Part shown: positions 26,180-34,656 of the stretch, in pieces | How positions within the stretch are numbered: position 1 is the stretch's first letter | Layout: every line of letters begins with the position of its first letter | Source of the DNA: Streptomyces bungoensis | Lineage (GTDB): Bacteria; Actinomycetota; Actinomycetes; Streptomycetales; Streptomycetaceae | Length of the DNA stretch: 64,000 bases | Direction of reading: 5' to 3' | NCBI RefSeq assembly: GCF_001514215.1 | Contig: NZ_KQ948860.1 | Span: 196,083 to 260,082, forward strand | Made by a program: the position numbers and the translations under genes | The notes under the pieces: model-generated | Database searches by the model: none | What the model was told of the DNA's origin: nothing | The model's input: only the letters and a program-made list of their open reading frames with translations

Positions 26180-26593
26180 TCAGGACCCGGCCGGGAAGAG
26201 GGACGGCGCCAGGAGTGCGCGGACCGCCGGGACGTCCTGGTCGAGCCAGGGCACCTCCCAGAGCCGGTCGGGGGTGAGCCAGCGCAGTTCGTCGTGGTCC
26301 TCGAGGGGCTGGGGCGCGCGGGAACCGGGGCGCAGCCGAGCAGTCCACACCCGCAGCACGTACGGCGGTTTCAGCGGCCACTCCCCCGGTACACGCGCGA
26401 CCGGCTCGGCGTCGACGCCGAGTTCCTCGCGCAGTTCGCGCACCAGGGCGTCCTCGGGCCGCTCGCCGGCCTCGACCTTGCCGCCGGGCAGTTCCCAGCG
26501 CCCGGCCAGTTCCGGGGGCGCGCTGCGGCGCGCGGCCAGCAGGCGGCCGGCGTCGAGCAGGGCGGCTCCCACCACCACGATCCGTTCGGTCAT
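26180..26593 (-). CDS. Nudix hydrolase (MutT-like)
   Basis: 137-residue Nudix protein. The Nudix box is complete (GKVEAGE, seven residues, then RELREELGV), so Mg-dependent hydrolysis of a nucleoside diphosphate derivative is expected. Preceding NTP-binding features (GRWELPGG) resemble MutT/8-oxo-dGTP hydrolases, although the substrate cannot be fixed from sequence. Start ATG 26593 gives MTERIVVVGAALLDAGRLL, the usual first strand. It lies 30 nt downstream of the SPOR-like gene in the same direction and may be cotranscribed. Confidence 0.88.
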   Translation of the reverse strand: MTERIVVVGAALLDAGRLLAARRSAPPELAGRWELPGGKVEAGERPEDALVRELREELGVDAEPVARVPGEWPLKPPYVLRVWTARLRPGSRAPQPLEDHDELRWLTPDRLWEVPWLDQDVPAVRALLAPSLFPAGS

Positions 26594-26623
26594 GGGGCGG
26601 AGCCTACGGGACGGCGCGGCGGG

Positions 26624-26815
26624 TCAGTTGCGGGCGCCGTCGCCGTGCTGGCCGATGCGCTCGACCCAGTAGAGCTGTTTGTGGCCGCGGTCGTCGAGGC
26701 TGTCGGCGATCTTCTGCGCCTCGGCCCGGGTCGCGTACCGGCCCACGCGGTAGCGATTGCCGTTGTCGTCCTGCCGTATGACGATCCAGGGCAGCGAGAC
26801 CGTGCCCTCACTCAT
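26624..26815 (-). CDS. Small SPOR-like protein (63 aa)
   Basis: 63-residue protein (PWIVIRQDDNGNRYRVGRYA ... EAQKIADSLD ... QLYWVERIG). The strand-helix-strand pattern resembles a single SPOR repeat, a fold that in larger proteins binds denuded peptidoglycan, though here no signal peptide is present and the protein would be cytoplasmic. Start ATG 26815 is chosen (GGTGGGGG just upstream); a GTG at 26839 is in frame and possible. Small proteins of this kind are common in Streptomyces and have no known function. Confidence 0.7.
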   Translation of the reverse strand: MSEGTVSLPWIVIRQDDNGNRYRVGRYATRAEAQKIADSLDDRGHKQLYWVERIGQHGDGARN

Positions 26816-26839
26816 CGCCCCCACCGTTCCTTCTCGCAC

Positions 26840-27182
26840 CGCCCCACCCGCTTCCCCTCCGGGCGCTCCAGCGTGCCGCGCCTAAGGAAACCGCAATCCG
26901 CATATGCCCGAGCGTACGCCCAACCTTCACGGAGCGAATACGCCTTTTCACAAAGAGGTACGCAACCAGCCAGAACGCAGGGGGCGCACGACACCGAACG
27001 CGCCGCCCGGAACGGCGCTGCCGTGCGTCGGGGCCGCACCGGGCACACCGGGGACCACCTGGGAAAACGGCCGGATCGCTGCGGCCCGGTGACGGCCCGG
27101 ACGGCCGATCGCGGGGGTGCGCGCCCGTCCGGGGGTGTGCCGGAGTGTGCGCTACCTCACGGCGCGCGCGCCCTCGGCCGGG
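26840..27182. other. Gene-free stretch between GntR gene and SPOR-like gene
   Basis: No convincing gene. An 8-bp inverted repeat (CCGGACGG / CCGTCCGG, 27097-27104 and 27125-27132, 20-nt loop) 50 nt after the GntR stop may be its terminator. Bases 26880-26965 are less GC-rich and include the palindrome GCATATGC; this is the likely promoter area of the SPOR-Nudix pair, but no clear hexamers were found. Confidence 0.4.
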
Positions 27183-27935
27183 CTACTTCACCGGCAGGTG
27201 GTAGGCCACCCGGTAGCGGTCGGCCGGGATCACCACGTCGGCGGTCTCCACGGGGCGGCCGGAGGCGAAGTAGGTGCGCTGGACGACGATGACGACGTGG
27301 CCGGGGACGCCGCCGAGTGCCTGCAGCTCCTCGGCGAGGCCGGGGCGGGCGCCGACCTCCTCGGTGACGTTGTCGACGATGACGTCGATCGCCCGCATCC
27401 GCTCCACCACGCCCATGCCGCCGAGCGGGCCCTCCTCCGGGAGCATCACGGGGGTGCGCCCGGTGAGGGCGAGGGGTTCCCAGGAGGTGGAGAGCATCAT
27501 CGGCTCCCCGGCGTCCCGGAACAGGTATCGGGTGCGCATGACCCGGTCACCGCGCCTGACGGCGAGCCGTTCGGCGATGGCCGCCCCGGCCTCGGTCTGC
27601 TCGCTGCTGGACTCCCAGGTGCCACGCATCGTGACGTCGGCCTGCTCCTGCCGGAACGGCGTGGCGCCCCCGGACGGGCGGAAGCCCGAGCGGGCCACCC
27701 GGCGGGGAACGGGCCGCTCGCGCACGTACGTCCCCGAGCCGGAGCGGCCCTCGACGAGCCCCTCCGCCATCAGGACCTTGCGCGCCTCCAGCGCGACCGT
27801 GTCCGAGACGCCGTACTCCTCGCGGATGCGGGCCTGTGAGGGGAGCCGGGTGTGGGGCGGCAGTGAACCGTCGACGATCTTCTTGCGGAGATCACCCGCG
27901 ACGCGCAGGTACGCCGGCTGCTCACCGAAAGTCAC
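27183..27935 (-). CDS. GntR-family regulator (HutC/UTRA type)
   Basis: 250-residue transcription factor. The N-terminal winged helix-turn-helix (about 5-75; RKKIVDGSLPPHTRLPSQ, then SDTVALEARKVLMAEGLVEG) is followed by a linker and a UTRA ligand-binding domain (about 95-245; MRTRYLFRDAGEPMMLS). UTRA regulators usually sense small sugars or amino acid derivatives; no metabolic neighbour shows which one. Start GTG 27935. The upstream 27940-27990 stretch has repeats of TGTCTGT/TCTGTTG and an outer GGTTG...CAACC dyad that could be its own operator. Confidence 0.9.
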   Translation of the reverse strand: MTFGEQPAYLRVAGDLRKKIVDGSLPPHTRLPSQARIREEYGVSDTVALEARKVLMAEGLVEGRSGSGTYVRERPVPRRVARSGFRPSGGATPFRQEQADVTMRGTWESSSEQTEAGAAIAERLAVRRGDRVMRTRYLFRDAGEPMMLSTSWEPLALTGRTPVMLPEEGPLGGMGVVERMRAIDVIVDNVTEEVGARPGLAEELQALGGVPGHVVIVVQRTYFASGRPVETADVVIPADRYRVAYHLPVK

Positions 27936-28093
27936 TGGCCGCTCCCATCAGGTTGTACAGACAGCAACAGACTGGCAACCGTGGGTTGTGCCGTGCAAGT
28001 GAAGGCCAGAGAATCACTCGATGTGATGACTTACGGCTAAGGAGCCCTTTACGCAGGCACTTTCTGCCCTGAGACTCCCCACTGAGCGCGCGC

Positions 28094-29326
28094 TCACACC
28101 TGCATGCCGGCGCCGCCGGTGTCGCGGCCGTCCGCGCCCCCCTTGCCGCTGTCGTCGGCGGGCGGTGTGGTCTCCAGTCCCAGGGCCCTGCGCGCGGGCA
28201 CGGACTCCTTCGGGTCGAGCAGCCCGAGGCCGGCGTCGTAGTGCCGGTAGAAGCCGTCGGCGTCCTCGGCCTTCGCCGCCTTCGCCCATTCCGCGCGCGC
28301 CTTGTCCAGGTCCGCGGCCAGCGCGCCGACCGGCCCGCGGGCGCCGCCCGGCCACGACTGCGCGCGCAGCGCCCCGGCCTGCTCGGACAGGGCCGCCGCC
28401 ACCCGCCCGGCCCACGCCTTGTGCCCGGGCAGGTCGTCCTCGACGTACTCGGCGTCCGGCGCGGTGTCCATGGCCGCGTTGAGGATGTGAGCGGCCTTCA
28501 GATAGGCCACCTGGTAGGAGTCGAGGACCGTCTCGTCGTTGCGCAGCGACCCGGTGAGGTTCCGGCCCTCGGTCACGTTGCCGAACACGCAGGTGACTTC
28601 CCGGTCCCCGGCGGACCAGCTGTCCTCGGTGGGCGTGAGGTAGTAGACGTCGACGTCCCCGGGGACGGCCCAGCCGTCCATCGCGTACGCGTCCTGGAGG
28701 CCGTAGCAGCGCTCGTCGGCGGTACCGGTCACCGAGTCGTCGCCGGGGTAACGGCCCGCGCGCAGACGGAAGGAGGCGAAGACCTCGCCGTCGTGCACGC
28801 CGGAGCACGGCACCTTGTCGACGTCGTACGTCTCCCCGCTGAGCCGTCCGCCGGGCGCGTCGAAGCACTCGCCCTTCACCAGGGAGATGCTCGCGCCGCC
28901 GCGCGCCCCCTCCTTGAAGCCCTTCCAGAAGTCGGACGCGCCGCCCGTGGCGAACATCAGCACGCTCAGCGCGAGCCCGAGCCCCGACAGCACCGACCCG
29001 GTGACCGCGAGCGCCGTGCCGCGCTCGCCCCGCCGGCGGATCTGCGGCAGCGCGATCAGCCCGAGCACCAGGCCGACACCCGGCAGACAGCACAGCAGAC
29101 CGAGCACGAGGGAGGCGATGGCGAGGCCGTTGACCGGCGCGGGCTGGTTGTAGGGGCTGTAGCCCTGCGCCCACGGCTGGTACCCGGGCGGCCCGTACGG
29201 GTGGTGCGGTTGCTGCGGTCCCTGCTGGTACGGCGGCGGCCCGTAGGGGTTGTGCGGGTACGGCTGCTGAGGTGGCCGACAGGGGTCTTGCGGCTGGTGG
29301 GGGCCGGGGGGCGGAGGTATGGACAC
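28094..29326 (-). CDS. DUF4190 / septum-formation-like membrane protein
   Basis: 410-residue protein. A Pro/Gln/Tyr-rich cytoplasmic N-terminus (many PYGPP-like repeats, residues 1-65) leads into two membrane helices of the DUF4190 type (LAIASLVLGLLCCLPGVGLVL; ALAVTGSVLSGLGLALSVLM). An extracellular part with paired Cys residues follows (VKGECFDAPGG, VPCSGVHDGEVF, ERCYGL), the pattern of the 'septum formation' family. The helical C-terminal third has no clear domain. Start GTG 29326. Proteins of this group are common in Streptomyces and are thought to be envelope proteins; a direct septum role here is unproven. Confidence 0.82.
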   Translation of the reverse strand: MSIPPPPGPHQPQDPCRPPQQPYPHNPYGPPPYQQGPQQPHHPYGPPGYQPWAQGYSPYNQPAPVNGLAIASLVLGLLCCLPGVGLVLGLIALPQIRRRGERGTALAVTGSVLSGLGLALSVLMFATGGASDFWKGFKEGARGGASISLVKGECFDAPGGRLSGETYDVDKVPCSGVHDGEVFASFRLRAGRYPGDDSVTGTADERCYGLQDAYAMDGWAVPGDVDVYYLTPTEDSWSAGDREVTCVFGNVTEGRNLTGSLRNDETVLDSYQVAYLKAAHILNAAMDTAPDAEYVEDDLPGHKAWAGRVAAALSEQAGALRAQSWPGGARGPVGALAADLDKARAEWAKAAKAEDADGFYRHYDAGLGLLDPKESVPARRALGLETTPPADDSGKGGADGRDTGGAGMQV

Positions 29327-29494
29327 CGGTACCGTGCTCCTGGTTCGGGCGGCGGCAGCGCAGGACCGGCGACGGCCGGCGGCTGGACTGACGTACGAGT
29401 GCGCATGGTAAGCGGGTCGCGAACGGGGACGGTACGGGGGTGGGCCTGCTCGCCGCGGTCGGGGCGGCGCCCGGCCTGGACGCGGTGCAGCCGT

Positions 29495-30303
29495 TCACGG
29501 GAACGGTGCTGCGCCCCGACTCCGGCCCCTGGCAAGGCCGTTCACCGCACCCTGTAGGGCGGCAGCGTCCATCTCCTGCTCGGCGTGCAGCGCATGACAC
29601 CGAACCAGGTGGGCGCCGGGGGAACGGCAGGTCCTGATCGGCGGAAGGAGCCCGGGTCGGTCCTCGAAGCCCTGGTCGCGGAGGATCCCGTCGACACGCG
29701 TGCGGCGGGCTTCCTCCCACACGTCGAACGTCTCGCCGGCCTCCTCGGCCGGATTCGCCGGGGCCGCGGTCAGCACCTCGTCCCGGCGGGCGGCGGGGAC
29801 GGCCACGACGCCCTCCTCTTCGGCCACGACGATGTCGCCGGCGTCCACCGCCACCCCGCCGCAGCGCACCGGCACGTTCAGCGGCCCGGCGGCCTGCTGG
29901 GCACCGGGGAAGGGGATCACCCGCGGGCGAAGACGGGGAAGCCCGTCTCGCGGACCTCGGCGAGATCGCGGATCGGCCCGTCCGCGACGAAGGCGGCGAC
30001 GCCCCGGCGCTGCGCCACCGCGCACACGTCGCCGCCGGCCGGCACGTGGCCGCGGTCGCGGGACTCGACGACGACCGCGCCCGGCCCGGCCCGGTGGATC
30101 GCGGCGTGCAGCACGAGGTCGTCCCCCGGCGGGCACCGCACGGTGAACGCGGGCCCGGCGATCCGCGGCACGGGCTGCCACAGGGGGCGGAGGCCGATGT
30201 CCATGACCTGCCGTCGGCCCGGTACGTCGGCGAGGGTGGTCGTCGCGATGCCCGCGAAGGCGGCGCGGGCGCCGGGGGTGTCCTCCTTGTCCTCCCCGTT
30301 CAC
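29495..30303 (-). pseudogene. RraA-family protein, frameshifted
   Basis: The first frame (GTG 30303 to TGA at 29917) encodes the N-terminal half of an RraA-like protein, with the catalytic-type stretch ADGPIRDLAEV, and stops at PVFARG. The next frame continues the family sequence without a gap (VIPFPGAQQAAGPLNVPVRC ... AGDIVVAEEEGVVAVP) to 29495. One extra G in the GGG run at about 29921 would restore a single frame, so a one-base deletion (or sequencing error) in a homopolymer explains it. RraA relatives are 4-hydroxy-4-methyl-2-oxoglutarate aldolases or RNase E regulators. The tail after RPGLLPPIRT looks unrelated, so the original stop may also be lost. Confidence 0.8.
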
Positions 30304-30340
30304 GGTCGTCGCGGCACGTCCGCCCGGCGGCCCGGCCGGG

Positions 30341-31135
30341 TCACGGCGTGACGTCGTGCTGGACGTCCTTGCGGGAGAGGGCCAGGTAACCGACGAAACC
30401 GAGGATGGCCACCGTCCAGGACAGCGTGACCGGCCCCAGCCCCAGGGCGAGCCCGCCCCGGGCGTGCCCGACGGCCATCCAGTCGGCGACGGAGGCGCCG
30501 AGCGGGCGGGTGATGACGTACGCCGCCCAGAACGCGGCCACCGCGTTCAGGCTGCCCCAGCGGTGGGCGACGGCCGGAACGGCGATCGCTGCGCCGTAGA
30601 CGACGGCGGAGCCCAGGTAGCCGAGGCCGATCGTGGCGGTGAGGTCGCCGGCCGCGGTGCCCAGCGCGAACGTGGCGAGCACGGCGGCCCAGTAGAAGGC
30701 CTCCCGGCGCCGGGTGTGGATGCTGTGGATCGACAGGGTTCCTTCGGCGCGGTACCAGAGGGCGAAGACGGCGGCGAGCGCGACCAGGAAGAACGGGGTG
30801 GAGAGCGTGTACGGCACGCCGAGGCCGACGTGCAGGATGTCGGCCGCCATCGTGCCGAAGACGCTGACCATCACGATCGCCGTCCAGTAGACCCAGGCCA
30901 CGTACCGGCGGACGGCGAACTGCACCACGAGGGCGGCCACCAGGGCGATGCCGCCGAGGCCGACGGCGGGGACCGGGCCGAGCACATGGGCGAGGTAGTC
31001 GGAGGCCGTCTCCCCCATGCCGGTCGTCAGCACCTTGATGATCCAGAAGTAGACGGTCACCTCCGGCACCTTGCTCGCCGCGTGACGTATGCGGCCTGCG
31101 GGCCTGGTGTGAGTGGTGAGGTGATCAGTCGTCAT
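30341..31135 (-). CDS. DUF347 membrane protein (COG4705)
   Basis: 264-residue integral membrane protein built from four repeats typical of DUF347: FWIIKVLTTGMGETASDYL, TMAADILHVGLG, ALGTAAGDLTATIGLGYLG and ITRPLGASVADWMA. About eight helices are predicted. Each repeat has a Gly and an acidic residue within a helix, which suggests a channel or metal/ion path, but the function is unknown. Start ATG 31135 is chosen because the family sequence begins there. It diverges from the 111-aa gene. Confidence 0.82.
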   Translation of the reverse strand: MTTDHLTTHTRPAGRIRHAASKVPEVTVYFWIIKVLTTGMGETASDYLAHVLGPVPAVGLGGIALVAALVVQFAVRRYVAWVYWTAIVMVSVFGTMAADILHVGLGVPYTLSTPFFLVALAAVFALWYRAEGTLSIHSIHTRRREAFYWAAVLATFALGTAAGDLTATIGLGYLGSAVVYGAAIAVPAVAHRWGSLNAVAAFWAAYVITRPLGASVADWMAVGHARGGLALGLGPVTLSWTVAILGFVGYLALSRKDVQHDVTP

Positions 31136-31293
31136 GGCAGGCACGATGACATGCGGTCCGGCCGTCCCCCCAGACCCCTTTGCCAGAGTTTTGGCGCCTC
31201 CGGTGCTTACGTTGCCCGGCACTTGCCCGAAGCCGAACGTGCACGAGAATTGAAGGGGCACGTCACACCGACTCCGACGAAGGGAGGAGGGGG

Positions 31294-31629
31294 ATGGCCA
31301 AGACAGCGGAGACACCGCGACAGCAGACCCACGCGGGCGACGGCGGGGGCCTTCACCTGCACCTGCGCACACTGCATCCTCCGGTGCCGGTTCCGTACGT
31401 CACCAAGGAAGAGCTGACGAGCACGGCCCGGGCGGCGACGGCGCGGATGCCCGGTACGCCCCCGGTCAAGGACCTCGCGTTCTACGGCGGGCTCGGAGCA
31501 CTGGCCGTGGCGGGAGCTCTGGAGTGGCCCGTCGCCCTCGCCGTCGGCGGGGCCACCTGGCTGGTGCGCAGCGGACGGAAGGAGAGGAAGAGGAAGGAGG
31601 AGAGGCAGGCCGCCGGCGCCCGGGCCTAG
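31294..31629 (+). CDS. Small membrane protein, 111 aa, unknown function
   Basis: 111 residues from ATG 31294, which has a very strong ribosome site (AGGGAGGAGG). The N-terminal half is hydrophilic with a His-rich stretch (LHLHLRTLHPPVPVPY), the middle has one or two short hydrophobic segments (LAFYGGLGALAVAGALEW, VALAVGGATWLV), and the end is highly basic (RKERKRKEER). It looks like an inner-membrane protein with a cytoplasmic basic tail. It is not recognised further. It faces the 45-residue hydrophobic ORF on the other strand. Confidence 0.75.
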   Translation: MAKTAETPRQQTHAGDGGGLHLHLRTLHPPVPVPYVTKEELTSTARAATARMPGTPPVKDLAFYGGLGALAVAGALEWPVALAVGGATWLVRSGRKERKRKEERQAAGARA

Positions 31630-31683
31630 GCGGTCCCGAAGACCAGTGACGCGCGGTGGCGTGCGCGCCGCCGCGCCGGGCTG

Positions 31684-31821
31684 TTACGCGGCGGCCGGAC
31701 GCACGGCCCTGCGCAGAGAAGGTGAGTAGGCGGACCACATCTGCCACAGGAGGCGCAGGACGAGCGCCTCGACGAGCGCTCCGACGATCTTCGTGGCCAC
31801 GGCTGCCAGTATCTCGGCCAT
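31684..31821 (-). CDS. Possible small hydrophobic protein (45 aa)
   Basis: ATG 31821 to TAA 31684 encodes MAEILAAVATKIVGALVEAL followed by a Leu/Trp-rich helix and a basic tail (SLRRAVRPAAA). About 84% of third codon positions are G or C, as in real genes here, and the product would be a single amphipathic or membrane helix. The ribosome site is weak (AGAAAG). It lies 114 nt downstream of the SpoIIE-type phosphatase start-to-stop direction (same strand, after its stop would be unusual: its start is 115 nt beyond 31936), so it could be the last gene of that transcript. Confidence 0.45.
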   Translation of the reverse strand: MAEILAAVATKIVGALVEALVLRLLWQMWSAYSPSLRRAVRPAAA

Positions 31822-31935
31822 GTCGGCTGACTTTCTGTTCTCGGATACGGATGTCCCGAAAAACGACGATGCACCCTTTTCCCGCGCCGCGGGTGCCGTC
31901 GAGAGGTACTGCCGGCGAACTGCAGGTGAACAGAC

Positions 31936-33150
31936 TCAGCGGTGGTGCAGCCGCGCGGCCAGCACCGCGACGTCGTCCTCCGCGTGCCGGGCGTCCAGGC
32001 GGGCCAGCACCGTGTCGAGGATGTCCTCGACACCTGAGCACGCATCGAACTCGACACGGGCCAGCCGGTGCAGGGACCGGTCGATGTCCTCACCGCGGCG
32101 CTCGACGAGCCCGTCGGTGAAGAGCAGCAGGGTCTGGGACGGGGCGAGCCGGAAGGTGGCCGCATCGTAACCGCCCAGGCCGGTGCCCAGCGGCGGGCCG
32201 ACCGGGACCGGCAGCAGAGAGGTGCCGGAGTGCCCGTCCACCACCGCCGGGGGCAGGTGGCCGGCGCCGGCGAGGGTCACGCGGCCGCGGTTGGGGTCGA
32301 CCTGCGCGATGAGGCAGGTGGCGGGCCTGCGGTCGGGCTCCGCGGAGGCGATGTCGTCGAGCTGGCGCAGGATGCGGTGCGGCGGCAGGTCGGCGGAGGC
32401 GATGTAGCGCAGGGCCGAGCGGTAGGCGTTCATGTCGACGGCGGCCTCCAGGCCGTGTCCCATGACGTCGCCGACCACGAGCAGCGTCCGGCCGAAGTGC
32501 AGCCGCACGGTCTCGCACCAGTCCCCGCCGATCATGGCGTTCCGCCCCACCGGGAGGTAGCGGACGGCCACGTCCAGGTTCGGATGGGGCCGGCCGGGTT
32601 CCGACAGCAGGGCACGCTGCAGTGTGCCGACCATGCCGCTCACCGCGTCGTGCTCCCGGGCGTGCCGGACGTGGGCGGCGGCGATCTCTGCGAGGCCGGA
32701 CAGGACGTCCGCCTCCGCCGGGGTGAACGGCGTCGCCTCGCGGCCGCTCACCAGCACGCCGTAGGGACGGCCGCCGACGACCAGCGGCACGCACAGCGCG
32801 AGCCCCCCGGCCCCCAGGACGGGACGCGCCCCCGCGGCCTCCCGCGCGGCAGCACCGGCCCACCCGGCAGCGGGCAGCACCACCGGATTCCCGACGACGG
32901 CCTGATACCGCGGGCGGTCGTCGCGCCCGGTGCGCAGCACGGCGGCCGCACCTCCCACGAGCCCGGCGACCACCCCGGTCAGCTCGGACCACGTGGTCTC
33001 CTCGTCGAGCGTGCTGCCGATGCGCGCCGCCGCACGCATCGCGCTCAGCAGAGGCGGTACGCCGCTGCCGGACACAGGCGCACGGCCGGGCCGGTCCGAA
33101 CCCGGCGGCGTAGGTCCGGGGAACGACTTCCACCCTTCCGCCACGCTCAT
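31936..33150 (-). CDS. GAF-SpoIIE protein phosphatase
   Basis: About 404 residues. A GAF-like sensor domain (about 35-180; LCVPLVVGGRPYGVLVSGRE) precedes a PP2C/SpoIIE phosphatase domain (about 190-400) with Asp motifs MIGGDWCETV, VVGDVMGHGLEAAV and ARHAEDDVAVLAARL. No HATPase domain is attached, unlike its two relatives in this window. It probably dephosphorylates an STAS anti-anti-sigma factor in response to a GAF ligand. The start is unsure: ATG 33150, the adjacent GTG 33153, or GTG 33144 with AGGG 8 nt upstream. Confidence 0.87.
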   Translation of the reverse strand: MSVAEGWKSFPGPTPPGSDRPGRAPVSGSGVPPLLSAMRAAARIGSTLDEETTWSELTGVVAGLVGGAAAVLRTGRDDRPRYQAVVGNPVVLPAAGWAGAAAREAAGARPVLGAGGLALCVPLVVGGRPYGVLVSGREATPFTPAEADVLSGLAEIAAAHVRHAREHDAVSGMVGTLQRALLSEPGRPHPNLDVAVRYLPVGRNAMIGGDWCETVRLHFGRTLLVVGDVMGHGLEAAVDMNAYRSALRYIASADLPPHRILRQLDDIASAEPDRRPATCLIAQVDPNRGRVTLAGAGHLPPAVVDGHSGTSLLPVPVGPPLGTGLGGYDAATFRLAPSQTLLLFTDGLVERRGEDIDRSLHRLARVEFDACSGVEDILDTVLARLDARHAEDDVAVLAARLHHR

Positions 33151-33335
33151 CACCCTAGGCGCACGGCCGAGGAAACGGGTAACGCGGACGTGTCACGCCG
33201 TGGGGTCCACCGCCCTCACGGCGGCCGCCACCTGGTTGGCCCAGCGGCGGATCACGGCGGGGCGGTCGGCGGGCGTAACCGCTCCCCCGCGTGCCGGACT
33301 CATCCAGCCGGCTTGCGGACTCCGTGCGGACGGCG

Positions 33336-33375
33336 AAGGCCGCCCGACCCACTCCTGCGCGGGTCGGACGGCCTT
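33336..33375 (-). terminator. ychF terminator
   Basis: A 15-bp inverted repeat with one mismatch (AAGGCCGCCCGACCC / GGGTCGGACGGCCTT, 10-nt loop) begins 12 nt after the ychF stop. Confidence 0.85.
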
Positions 33376-33387
33376 TCGCCGGACGTG

Positions 33388-34476
33388 TCAGACGTTGAAG
33401 CGGAACTCCACCACGTCGCCGTCCTGCATGACGTAGTCCTTGCCCTCCATGCGGGCCTTGCCCTTGGCGCGGGCCTCGGCGACCGAGCCGGCCGCGAGGA
33501 GGTCGGTGAAGGAGATGACCTCGGCCTTGATGAAGCCCTTCTGGAAGTCGGTGTGGATGACACCGGCCGCCTCGGGGGCCGTGGCGCCCTTCTTGATCGT
33601 CCAGGCGCGGGACTCCTTGGGGCCGGCCGTCAGGTAGGTCTGCAGGCCGAGGGTGTCGAAGCCGACGCGGGCCAGCGTGGCGAGGCCGGGCTCCTCCTGG
33701 CCGACGGACTGCAGGAGCTCCAGGGCCTCCTCCTCGTCCAGCTCGGCGAGGTCCGCCTCCAGCTTGGCGTTGAGGAAGATCGCCTCGGCGGGGGCGACCA
33801 GGGCGCGCTGCTCGTTCTTGAAGTCCTCGTCGACCAGTTCGTCCTCGTCGACGTTGAAGACGTAGAGGAAGGGCTTGGTCGTCAGCAGGTGCAGGTCGTG
33901 CAGGAGTTCGGCGCGCTCGCCGCCCTGGACGATGCCGTGCGCGAAGAGCGTGTCGCCCTTCTCGAGGATCTCCTTGGCCTCCTCGACCGCCTTGACCTTC
34001 GGGGCCACGTCCTTCTTGATCCGGGACTCCTTCTGGAGGCGCGGGAGGACCTTCTCGATGGTCTGCAGGTCGGCGAGGATCAGCTCGGTGCTGATCGTCT
34101 CGATGTCGTCCTTGGGCGAGACCTTGCCGTCGACGTGGACGACGTTCTCGTCCTTGAAGGCGCGGACGACCTGGCAGATCGCGTCGGACTCACGGATGTG
34201 CGCGAGGAACTTGTTGCCCAGGCCCTCGCCCTCGGAGGCGCCGCGCACGATGCCGGCGATGTCGACGAAGTCGACGGTGGCCGGAAGGATGCGCTCCGAC
34301 TTGAAGATCGAGGCCAGCTGGGCGAGGCGGGCGTCGGGGACGCCGACCACGCCGACGTTCGGCTCGATCGTGGCGAACGGGTAGTTGGCCGCCAGCACGT
34401 CGTTCTTGGTCAGGGCGTTGAACAGGGTCGACTTGCCGACATTCGGCAGGCCGACGATTCCGATCGTGAGCGACAC
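33388..34476 (-). CDS. ychF: YchF ribosome-binding ATPase
   Basis: 362-residue Obg-family P-loop protein. The P-loop is GLPNVGKSTLFN at residues 8-19, switch II is VDIAGIVRGASEGEG, and the G4 position departs from NKxD (KPFLYVFNVDEDEL), which is why YchF prefers ATP. A coiled-coil insert (KVLPRLQKESRIKK) and the C-terminal TGS domain (AWTIKKGATAPEAAGVIHTD ... DGDVVEFRFNV) are complete. Start ATG 34476. YchF binds ribosomes and tunes stress responses, especially to oxidants. Stand-alone gene with its own terminator. Confidence 0.96.
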   Translation of the reverse strand: MSLTIGIVGLPNVGKSTLFNALTKNDVLAANYPFATIEPNVGVVGVPDARLAQLASIFKSERILPATVDFVDIAGIVRGASEGEGLGNKFLAHIRESDAICQVVRAFKDENVVHVDGKVSPKDDIETISTELILADLQTIEKVLPRLQKESRIKKDVAPKVKAVEEAKEILEKGDTLFAHGIVQGGERAELLHDLHLLTTKPFLYVFNVDEDELVDEDFKNEQRALVAPAEAIFLNAKLEADLAELDEEEALELLQSVGQEEPGLATLARVGFDTLGLQTYLTAGPKESRAWTIKKGATAPEAAGVIHTDFQKGFIKAEVISFTDLLAAGSVAEARAKGKARMEGKDYVMQDGDVVEFRFNV

Positions 34477-34656
34477 GTTGCGACTTCCCGTAGATGAGTG
34501 GGCCAGGGCTGCCAGGGGCCAGGAAACGCTGGCCGATCCACCAGTCTACGGCGTCCGCGGTGGCTGACTCGCGGGAGCGTCGCACGCCCGGCCAAGCTCC
34601 CTGCACCGGCGTGTCTCATGGCCGATCAAGCACATAAGCAGACCTAAGTTGGTCCA

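Noticed and set aside
33193..33303. 36-codon minus-strand ORF (MSPARGGAVTPADRPAVI and on) between ychF and the GAF-SpoIIE gene
   Set aside because: Codon third positions look coding (about 89% GC), but there is no ribosome site, no recognisable domain, and the length is within chance for this composition.
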